NCBI RefSeq assembly: GCF_963676685.1
Contig: NC_092344.1
Location: forward strand, 94,022,749-94,086,748
Direction of reading: 5' to 3'
DNA: 64,000 nt
Source: Mytilus edulis
Lineage: Eukaryota > Mollusca > Bivalvia > Mytilida > Mytilidae
Shown here: positions 21,862 through 32,700 of the stretch, one piece after another
Numbering within the stretch: the stretch's first letter is position 1
How the letters are laid out: the number at the start of each line of letters is the position of its first letter
Translations under genes and position numbers: made by a program
The notes under the pieces: model-generated
What the model was told of the DNA's origin: nothing
The model's input: only the letters and a program-made list of their open reading frames with translations
Database searches by the model: none

Positions 21862-24800
21862 ATGGATAATAATGTAACGATATTATCAATGAATGTGAGG
21901 GGTCTTTTTTCAAACTCCAAAAAGAGGGCAGATGTTTTTGATTGGGCTAGGAGTAAAAATACTTCCATAGTGTGTTTTCAGGAAACTCATAGCAATAAAG
22001 ACATTGAAAAATACTGGGAGGATGAATGGGGAAATAAGTGCTTTTTCAGTCATAAAGACAGTAAAAGTGCAGGTGTCTCTGTTATGTTTAAAAAGGGTCT
22101 GGATTTTGTTGTGCATAATTCTATTATTGATGATAATGGTCGTTACATTATTTTAGATATAACAATTTTTTCACAAAGATTAAGTTTTGCATGTTTGTAT
22201 GGTTATAATACAGATGAACCTTCATTCTTTGACACAATAATGCAGAATATTTTAATCTTTAAAAACACCAGTGTTTTACTATGTGGTGACTGGAATGTTG
22301 TATTAGATAAATTTATGGATACATATAATATCAAACATAATAGAAACCCTAACTCCCGTAAAAAAATTGATGAAATCATTGATGTTTTTGAACTACTTGA
22401 TCCTTGGCGTACATGCTATCCAGAAGATAGGAAATATACCTGGCGTCAGTCCTCACCAATAAAACAAAGTCGCCTTGATTATTTTTTAATTTCAGAAGAC
22501 CTTTTTTCACTTATGAAGAATACCATTATCATTCCTGGTTATAGAACAGACCATTCGGCAATTCTTTTCACCTTCTCAGCTTGTTTAGAGAAACGGGGCA
22601 AAAGTTATTGGAAATTTAACTCTCAGTTACTTAGAGATGCAGATTATATAAAAATGGTTAAATCATGTATTAATGATACTATTTTGGAATACCATCTGTC
22701 AGGTGATATGGAAAATCTTCTTTCTGTTGAGTTGTCATGTAATGATCAAACATTTTTTGAAATATTAAAAATGAAGATTAGATCCTTGTCAATAAATTAC
22801 AGCATTAATAAATCCAGAGAGGAAAAAAATGTCACTCTCAAACTTGAAAATGATATTTTAAATTTTGAAAGTATTATGAATCATTCTCCAAATGATGAGG
22901 TTCAAAAATCTTTATTTGAAAAAAACTTGAACTAGAAAATTGTAGACCAAAGAAAGTTGAAGGCTTGCTGCTTAGATCCCGAGCTAACTGGCATGAGAAT
23001 GGTGAAAAGTGTACAAATTATTTTTGCAAATTAGAAAAGAAAAATTTTATTAAGAAAACCATAACAGAACTTATTGATGATAAAGGTCAGCATATTTCAG
23101 AGCAATCAAAAATTCTGATGGAACAACAAAATTTTTATAAAAATTTGTACTCAAGCAAAAAATTAGATTGCAATGATACATCATTTTTTAATCATAACAT
23201 TAAGCTTACAGAAGAACAAAGTGATCTTTGTGAAGGAAATTTAACTTTTAAAGAATGTGCTGAATCTTTAAAATTTATGACAAATGGTAAAAGTCCTGGT
23301 TCTGATGGGTATTCTGTAGATTTTTATAAAATTTTTTGGAAAGATATTGGCCCTTTTGTCTTTCGATCTCTTCACTTTGGATATGCGGGGGGTAAATTTT
23401 CTGATTTTCAGTATCAAAGTATAATAACTTGCATTCCTAAAGAGGGAAAAGACAGACAGTATATTAGTAACTGGCGTCCTATTAGTCTTTTGAATACTGA
23501 TATGAAAATAGCTTCTGCTGTTATAGCTAATAGACTTAAACCCGTTTTACCATTTATCATAAGTGACACACAAAAAGGTTTCATTAAAGACAGATTTATG
23601 GGTGAGAACACACGCCTTTTATATGATTTGATGCACTATCTTGAGGAAAATAATAAGACAGGTCTTTTATTACTTGTTGATTTTGAAAAGGCATTTGATT
23701 CCTTGGAATGGTTATTTTTAAAAAATACTTTGAAAAGCTTTAATTTTGGGCCTTCTTTATGTAGATGGTTTGAAACTTTATACTCAGGGGCATCAAGTTG
23801 TGTTATAAATAATGGACACATGTCTAACTTTTTTCATTTAGAAAGAGGTTGCAGACAAGGAGATCCTCTTTCTCCCTATTTATTTATAATTGGGGTTGAA
23901 TTATTATCTTTGAAATTAAACGGTAATCCTGACATAAGGGGAATTACTATCAATGATGATGAATCACTTTTAAGCATGTACGCAGATGACACATTCCTTA
24001 TGTTAGATGGAAGGGAAATATCGTTAAGGGAAACACTTTCATGTTTTGAATCTTTTTATAAAATTTCAGGTCTGAAAATAAATGCTTCAAAGACAAAAGC
24101 ACTATGGGTTGGAAGTAAAAAATATTCTGATCTTATTTTATGTCCAGACTTAAAACTTCATTGGTCACATTCAAATTTTAAACTTTTGGGGATTGAATTT
24201 TCTTTAGATTTAAGCTGTATCACAGAAATTAATTTTGCTAAGAAAATTAAAGAGGTTTTTGCAATTCTGAAGAGCTGGCAACATCGAAAACTCACATTAT
24301 TAGGAAAAATTACAGTAATTAAATCACTTGCTCTTTCAAAGTTGGTCCATTTATTGACTGCATTACCAAACCTATCACACTCCAGGTTAACAGAGCTCAC
24401 TTCATTATTTTATGATTTCATATGGAATGGAAAACCAGACAGAATTAAGCGAAACACACTTGTTGGTAATATTTCACAAGGTGGACTTAATATGGTACAT
24501 CTTCATTCATTTAATATCTATTTGAAAATTAGTTGGATAAAAAGACTGCTGGCAAACCCTAGCGGTGGCTGGCAGCAGTTGTTACTGGCAGACCTTATGC
24601 AGTACGGGGGTGAAAGGGTTTTAAATCTTCAGAAAGAAAAGCTGATTGAGATTGCTAAAAGATGTAAAAATTCTTTCTGGAAGGATGTTTTACTATGCTT
24701 GTCCGCTGCAAAACCTATTAATGAGATTTCTGTCAGTGACATTTTATCCTTAGATATTTTGAACTTTTCTTCTTTGGATGATTTCCCATATTACATTCAA

Positions 24801-25633
24801 TGGGAAAAGGGGGGTGTGCAGTCAGTAAGTGACCTTATTAATCGTGAAAATATGATTTTTTATAAATTTGAGCAATTTCAAGAAAAAATACAAACCAACA
24901 ATTTTATTAAATATTATGGTTTGATATCAAAAATCCCTAACGCTATGAAAAAATGCCTTAAAGATAACTGTCTAAATCAAGATTTAGATAAGTCTAACAC
25001 TGGTGATACTTTCTTAAAAAAAATCAGGTGTAATGTGAAAGCCAAATTTGTATATAAAAACTTAGTAAATGAAGTTATTCAACTACCAACAATTAAATTT
25101 TTGAAATGGGCAGAGCTGTTAGTTATTGATACTACAGAATGGTCAGAGTATTTCATGATAACAAAAAAGTCTTGTAGAGATGCTTATTTAAGAACCTTTC
25201 AATATAAATTTTTGCATAGAATTATAGCAACGAATACCTTTTTGTACAAAATCAAATTAAAAGATACCAAGTTATGTACTTTTTGTAAACTTGGAGAAGA
25301 AACCATTGAACACCTGTTTTTGAATGCCCAATAACTTTTCAATTGTGGCAGTCTTTTTTCAATATTGTGAAACTTTTTTTTGTAAATTTTGATCTCAACA
25401 AAGAGAATGTGTTTCTTGGTTGCAAACATGAAAGTTTATTATTGAATCTGCTAATCATAATTACAAAGAATTATATATACAAATGTAAATTAAATGAAAC
25501 AAAACCAAATATGATCGAGTTAAAAAATAAAATAAAGAAATACCAATTTCTTGAAAATCATATTGCAAAGAAAAATGATAAAGTCCAAGTTTGTGAAAAA
25601 ATTTGGTCTCCTTTACATGTAATATTTAACTAA
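21862..25633 (+). pseudogene. LINE ORF2: AP-like endonuclease and reverse transcriptase, two frameshifts
   Basis: The first part (21862-22935) is an exonuclease-endonuclease-phosphatase domain: SMNVRGL, CFQETH, CGDWN, SRLDYFLIS and YRTDHSAIL. It nicks target DNA. The second part is the reverse transcriptase: KSPGSDGYSVDFY, FIKDRFMGENTRLL, LVDFEKAFDS (first catalytic Asp at 23679), GCRQGDPLSPYLF and YADD at 23979-23990. A C-x2-C/H element (CTFCKLGEETIEHLF) lies near the end. The frame slips in the A-run 22919-22925 and in the T-run 25317-25321, after which ECP-like residues and the C-terminus run to a TAA at 25633. The residue pattern fits the L1/Tx1 clade. Confidence 0.9.
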
Positions 25634-25795
25634 GTGTTGTTTTCATATTATCTATGTTTAGTTTAGAGAAAAGAAATAATTTATAAATTATGAGCAAATT
25701 TATTTCTTTAAAAAAATTGTATTAAAAAGTAAGTCATGATACATATTGTAACAAAACAGATGAGTGAAAGTATTAGTGTTGTATGTGAGTAAGTT

Positions 25796-25816
25796 AGAGA
25801 GAGAGAGAGAGGAGAG
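25796..25816. repeat. Short GA microsatellite in the LINE 3' leader
   Basis: A run of GA dinucleotides with one slip (GAGAGAGAGAGGAGAG). No coding role. Confidence 0.8.
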
Positions 25817-25930
25817 ATAAATCAAATACAATTTATATGTAACCTAAAATATTTTTATTGTTAAAAATTAATTAGTCAGAGATTCTTTTTGTATATATTG
25901 CTATATTTTTTTCTTATATATTCTGTATTT

Positions 25931-25969
25931 ACCCCTTGATACCATTGTCAGGTGGTAGTGTAATGGGGT
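25931..25969 (+). other. 3' stem-loop of the LINE
   Basis: ACCCC (25931-25935) pairs with GGGGT (25965-25969), and TACCA (25940-25944) pairs with TGGTA (25953-25957) around a TTGTCAGG loop. 3' stem-loops are recognised by the reverse transcriptase in some LINEs, such as eel UnaL2; that role here is inferred. Confidence 0.45.
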
Positions 25970-26014
25970 GTGTAAAATCCTGACTATTGAAAAACAAATA
26001 AAAGATAAAAAAAA

Positions 26015-26029
26015 ATGTTTTAACCTCGG
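26015..26029. repeat. Right target-site duplication of the LINE
   Basis: ATGTTTTAACCTCGG, identical to 20141-20155, directly after the A tail. Confidence 0.9.
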
Positions 26030-26436
26030 GCTTAACTTTTAGTTTAAAAGGTTATCAATTTTACTCCTGGCAATGGTCAAATTAACGAATAATACAAACG
26101 ATAAACAACACTATACAAACACAACAAAGAAAACTAAAGACTACGCAACACGACCGCCACCTAAAACCTCGGTTGATTGATTTATTTCTAAACGAACAGA
26201 TATATGCAATTATCTTATTTAGATTAAAACGCGTTATAAATGACTTTTAATATATCAATATCTGTATCAAGTTATGACTTAAATCTGTTTACAAAGGGAT
26301 CATATATTTATAAATTGCTAAAATTATTTGATGTCGAATAACAATAAAAGAAGTACATTGCCTTAAATTGACCAAAGCGGTGTCCCCTGGTGTATGAAGA
26401 TAAGAGACAAACACTATGGATGGAATTACTTAAAAC
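26030..26436. other. 5' flank of copy 2
   Basis: No gene. A TATATTTATAAA-type stretch about 130 nt before the ATG could act as a core promoter element, but AT-rich background makes this weak. A CAATAAAAG and repeat-like CAAACACAACAAAGAAAAC are also present. Confidence 0.35.
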
Positions 26437-26785
26437 ATGATGAAACCGTACATGGAGCTTGGTTGTTTATTTTTTATTGTCTTCTTTAAATTAGGTAGCA
26501 GCGCCTGTGTACCCTTTTGTGATTTTAGAGATTGGGGTCCATGGCAGGCTTGTAATGCAACCTGTGGAAGTGGAGTGCAAATTAGAGAAAGGAATATTTG
26601 TTGTGATAAGACAAAATATCCAGCGTTGAAGCAGTGTGTAATATCCTGTAATATCCCATTCAGTCTCTGGCAAGCAAATGGAACAGACCATAAAGTGTGT
26701 GGGAAATGTGAATTAGGAGGAACATTTAATGCAGACCAGCACAGGTGTAATTGTCCTTTGGGTTATGAAGGTCCCTGTTGCAAAG
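26437..26785 (+). CDS. Copy 2 exon 1: signal peptide, TSP1 and EGF-like segment
   Basis: The ATG at 26437 (followed by a second ATG) opens an apolar leader, LGCLFFIVFFKLGSSA. TSP1 carries RDWGPWQACNATCGSGVQIR and then NICCD. The segment CGKCELGGTF-CNCPLGYEGPCC ends the exon at AAAG before GTATGC. There are N-glycosylation sequons at CNAT and at ANGTD. Confidence 0.87.
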
Positions 26786-29700
26786 GTATGCTATATTTGT
26801 TATTCTCATCGGCTTTTGTCTAATGCTTAGTTCGTTTCTGTGTGTGTTACATTTTAATGTTGTGTCCTCATTCTCCTCTTATATTTAATGCGTTTCCCTC
26901 GGTTTTGGTTTGTGACCCGAATTTGTTTTTTTCTATCGATTTATGAGTTTTGAACATCGGTATACTACTGTTGCCTTTATTTATGTCAGCTAAAGGAAAT
27001 TCCCGAACGGGGTGAATAAATTAAAACATATTTCAGCAAAAGGTTTTAACGGTAACGTTTTAATAATTACTGTGGCAGATAGTATAATAGATATTACTGG
27101 ATCCATTCAAAATTTTCAAAATATAATTCTTTCCAAAACAATAATAATGATAACTGAGCGATCACAATTAATTATTTAATTGTTCGATTCTTTCAATGAT
27201 GTTTAGCTATTATTAATAATGAGCAAAGCCTACGTCGTATAGATAGCTATTAAAGACCACGTTATGCCAAAACACACCAATAACTCGGGAATAGACACAT
27301 GGTAACCTTTGGTCTTCCTCAGTCCAAAATAACATCCTTCATTCGTTAGGCTGTTCCAAATGTACATCTTTGCAGCCATGTCCGTTCAGAATGGGGACGT
27401 TAAATCCAATGCATGTTCTATCCATATCCAATATACTTAATTTTTCCATATCTGTCCCTATTCCCCTGACGTTTATCCTGGACAGCCTCTATTACAGGAC
27501 ATATCTATTGTATATAGGAAAAATGTTATCTTGTCCGGAACGTAAATGTAGTTTTTTCAACTGGACGTTAAATAACAAACAATCAATCAATCAACAATTA
27601 TAATGAAAACCAACTTAAGTATGACCGACAGCCATTATCGACAATGTCGCATTCCATTATTGGGTAAGGACTGTGATAACGACAATTGGGACATACCCAT
27701 CGTCATCTTTTTTGCAGGTATTCCACAACAGTCAAGCAACTCGATTTAAAACTTACCACTTGTAACTCCTGTTTAAAATCTTCCATATAAGCCATCACCA
27801 TCATTAAAGAAATTGTGATAGGAAATTCAAGCTCTTGCATATCTAGTCAACAGGGAGATATATACTCCAATTGTAAGAGCTGCATCAATGTTGTTACGGA
27901 CCTGTTTCTGAATTGGTTATGAGTTGCAATTTGTGACTTAAATCTGCAAAGGCCCATTGAAACAACATCTGATTCAAATATTTAACAACACTTTAAGATA
28001 TTTGGATGATATATTGGCTCTCAATGATAACGAATTCAGTTTGTACACTAAAGAGATTCATCCTGCGGATTGACTTTAAATAGATCTAATACTAGCAACA
28101 GTATTTAATAGGAAGCTTAATGCCAAACTTTATGAAACAAGAAAGGTTTTTTTCATTTCCTATTGTTGATTATCCTTTTTTAGATGATGACGTTCCCTTC
28201 TCACGATCTTAAAGTGTGTATATCTCAACTTGTTCAACTCGCTCTTGCATGTAACAACGTACTTGATTTTAACGAAAGAAACCTCTGTATTACTGAAAAA
28301 TTATTACACAAGGATTTTCTTCATCACAAACTAGTTAAAAATGTATCAGTTTTTTTATCATCGGACCAAGGATGTCATTCGTAAATTTAAATCAACATGC
28401 AGACATCTTCATGTATTTCACATAAAATCTTGTAGGATAATATTCGTTACAAAGCACAAATATGTCAGCATTCACCTGAAATGCTAGCCAATCCTTTCAA
28501 TGGACGTATTCAGAATGGATATGGTTACACCACTATTGCCAGGTCATTAAGGATTGCATATTTCGTTATTATTACTGTACATTCAGAAATTATTGCCATG
28601 GTTTTTTATTTTGCAAAAACTGCGACAGGGTTAAAAACACAATAATCTTGCATTTGAAAATTTTTCATATGAATTGAACAGGATTCTTCTAACTATAGAA
28701 AAAATCAAAATCGCACCGTTAACAAAAATTACAAAATCTCAATAGGAAATGCAAGCAATAATTTCTGAATTTACAGTATTGATTCACTCATAGGGTCTTT
28801 CCATCGGAAAATTTCACATTTAATCTAAAACCAGTTTTTGGCATGATGCGGGTTATGTTCTTCTCATATATTTTATGATTGTATGATACAAAAACCCTTA
28901 CGGAAGAAATTATGCGAGATTTTCATATAAGGAAGACATAATCTGTTAAGCAGTTTATTTGAGGTATGGAGCTGGCTTTCTTAATATATGTATCATTGTC
29001 ATTTTTCTAAATTTCTTTTGTTATCTATTCTTCAAACTGCGTTTTACTGTACGTATTCTGTGCTTTTTTTTATTCATCGGCCTTTGTTAGTTTTGTATCT
29101 TGTTTTAATATAAGTACATTTATATATTTTGCAGTTGATGTCCATTTTTACTGAACTAGTGCACATTTTTATTTAGGGGCAATCTAAGGCTAACAGGTAG
29201 CCAATATATAAGGCAATTGTTTTCTGTATCTGATGTATCCTTTATTTCAAGTTCGATAAGTTATATGAAACATTCAACATTGTCACCAAACTTTGGATAA
29301 TTTAGTGAGATGATAATTATCACTTAGTATATAACGAAAGGTGAAGTTAAATGATGATTTTATGAAAATAAGAAAATGTGGTATGATTGCCAATGAGACA
29401 ACTCTTCACAAACGACCATGATTGCATAAAAGTTAATGACTGTATAGTTGTGGGATGAAACATGTTTACAGGTGCCCTCCGCTTACCTAAAACTTCATAT
29501 TAAACAATAATTGCTACTAATTTACGACCTCTGTACACAATATCACCGTTAAACTTGTGATTTGATATCCGGTGGTATATAAGATTTCTTAAGGAGGTAA
29601 ATCAAAATTAAATCTGTGTATTTGTTGATGATTTAAGCAAATATTTTAAGTTATCATGGTTTTGTTATTACGGATAACGAAATCCCTGATTTGATAATTT

Positions 29701-32700
29701 AGTAGATATACACAGACCATTTACAGTTCACTATACCTGTAATATTAAGAATTCTGAACTAAATAATATTGTTAAAGTTATAAATATAAAGGAGCTTTTG
29801 ATGTGTTGTAAAACAAATAATTCACTGCGGAAAACATTTGTGCATTCATTTCTGATGTCGATTCGGTAGTAAAGATTTTGTAGATCAGTCAAAGACAAAT
29901 ATCATCTCGAGAGGTCAGTCATCGTTAGAAGGATTTTTATAATTGGTTTTTCCTAAAACCACGCAAAGATTGAGCAGGGTGAAATTAATTATTATATAAA
30001 TTATTTTGAGATCACCCTTATATTATCGCAACTATGATTTGTACTCATACTCGTAATTGGACTCCCGAGTCCGCCAGTTAGGTTACATATCTATTGATAG
30101 GGTGTGTCATATGGTATTTAGACTTTAAAAAAGTAAAGAGTAAAGATAATATGAAATGTTGTTTTAATATTTTTCCATCAGATGTGGTTATAAGAAAGAG
30201 GAAACGGAATGCTGCCAGCTGTATAGGAAACCCATGCCGAAATGGAACGTGTGTACCTATTCATGGCCGGATTTCCTGTCTCTGTTTTGCTGGATATGAA
30301 GGAGAAAAATGCGAGATAGGTGAAGAAAATTTTAATTTAGTACGATTCTGTTTAAGAATATAACATAATCTTAAAAATTATTAGGATTGTCTATAATTGC
30401 TGGTTTCTTACTTTATAATGTTTTGACTATGTCACCTGGTATGTCTGTTTTGTTCACGCATCGTTGTAAATATAATGAAATGTGATGCGACTATCATACA
30501 AGTGAAAGGTTTAGTGCTATAAAACATGGTTAAATTAACCATTTTTCTACATTTGAAAGTTCCTGTACCAAGTCAGGAATATGACAGTTGTTAATTCATT
30601 TGCTATGTTTTATAATTTGACTATGCCATTTAATTAGGGACTTTCCGTTTTGTATTTCCACGGAGGTCAGTACATTTGTGATTCTACTGGTTTTTTTTAT
30701 ATTTATACATTAAATATCATTTATTGGAATACCTCCTCAAACTGTATACGGAATTTTCGAAAAAAAATCTTTCTTGATTTAGATATTAAAGTTACTGATT
30801 TGCAAATTATAATCTCAATTTATATGCAACAGATCTACTTTAAACGACTCCAATACTAGCTTGATAACTTTTCTTTTAATCTATAAACATTATGTAGTAT
30901 CCATATATTGTAAGCGAACGAAATAGACTACTACTTTTTACCCAAATGCATGAACATTACCATGTTGTGGTAGTTTCTGCATTCATCCAATTTAGAATAA
31001 AGTGAATATAGAGTATGAGTAACAATGAAACTGTTCTAATATGATTAAATTAAAAACCAGGATTTCTTATGCTACACATAAATGATTTCATACTTTTCAG
31101 TTTTACTCAATAAAGGCAACAGTAGTATACCGCTGTTCAAAAGTCATAAATCGATTGAGAGAAAACAAATCCGCACAAAAAAATAAAACCGAGGGAAACA
31201 CATCAACTATAAGAGGAAAACAAAAGAAACACTTAAGTGGAACAAAAAACAAACACCACCATACATAGAAACGACTATTTAATAACAATTGCCATGTTCC
31301 TGACATTTTCAGAAAACTGGTGGGTTGAAAATTATTTTACTTAAATTAGATATAGAAGTTCTATTACGGTACATGCGCGTCCATATACAGGCGAAGTCTG
31401 ATTCAACTGTAAGATCTCTGAACATGTAGGCAAAAGACCGCACCTTGACCTATATTGGTTTACTTGTATAAATTGTGATTTAGATGGCGTGTTGTCATAT
31501 TGGCACTCATACCACATCTTCCTATATCTGAAACATCATTTTACATACTACAAGGACATACACATGTTTTAAGTGTGTTAAATGACTTTTGAGAATATAT
31601 CAGGATCTGGGGGAAAAGTAAATCACTAAGAACTCATGCTTTCTAATAATAAAGCATGAAAACATATTGCAAACTTTGTAATTGTAAATAACATATATTT
31701 ACAGATACTGATGACTGTTTGAAACAACCATGTCTGTTTGGGAAATGTACGGATAAAATAAATGATTTTCAATGTGACTGTATGGTACTTTTCGAGGGGG
31801 AAATCTGTATTAAACGTAAGTTTAACTGCATCTTATTATTCTTAATTCTTATAAATGTTGGATTTCAATGCAATCACAAAACTTTTTTATTTATTATGTC
31901 TGTTACTTTCACACATCATTGTAAATATAACGGAATTTGATGAGACTGTCATCAAAGTGAGAGATTTAGGGCTTTAAAACCAGGTTTAATCCACTATTTT
32001 GTACATTTGAAAATGCCTGTACCAAGTGAGGAATATGACAGTTATTGTCCATTTGTTTTTGATGTGTTTTGTCATTTGATTTTTCCATGTGATTATTGAC
32101 TTTCCGATTGGATTCTCCTCTGCAAGTAGTACTTTTGTGATTTTACTTTTTATAGCAATTTAATAAATACATTTGACCTTTTTTCAGAGGAAAAATATAA
32201 TTCATGAATGACATGATGATATTGTTTTGAGATACAACATACACCTACTACATAAAATAACCAAATCTTTGTCAAAGGCGGTCTATATCTTAAAAAGAAG
32301 GAACAAAAACCCTGTCAAGGGCGGCATATTCCTACTGATGTAATAATCAAGTATTTGACAGAGGCCAACTATAGATCGCTTTATTTCACAAAGGATGTGG
32401 TATCCTGTTTTAATAAGAATTCACGGTCCTTTGTTTTTATTAATCTATTCAATTTTCTTTTGTAAGAATCTAAGATTTCCATATCTCATACCTTAATCAA
32501 TAAAGAGCGATAACAATAAAAATTCACGGTCTTCAGAACTATAAGTTGCTGGTGAGAACATTTTGATACATAATTATACATGAATCTATTAATACACATT
32601 TGATCTGAGCGTCACTGATGAGTACGATGATGAAGACGAAACGCGCGTTTTGCGTACTAAATTATAATCATGGTACCTTTGATAACTATTTACTTCTTTC

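Larger units (their letters stand above)
20156..26014 (+). mobile_element. Full-length L1/Tx1-type LINE retrotransposon
   Basis: This 5.86-kb element lies between two exact 15-bp copies of ATGTTTTAACCTCGG. It has a 5' leader (20156-20411), ORF1 (20412-21376), a spacer of 485 nt, ORF2 with endonuclease and reverse transcriptase (21862-25633), a 3' leader with a stem-loop (25931-25969), and a tail of AAATAAAAGAT plus a run of A. The long duplication and A-rich tail are what target-primed reverse transcription leaves. The identical flanks and nearly intact ORFs indicate a young insertion. Its ORFs lie on the same strand as the flanking genes. Confidence 0.92.

Noticed and set aside
25796-25816. 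GA microsatellite as a promoter element of copy 2
   Set aside because: It lies inside the LINE 3' leader, so it arrived with the element.
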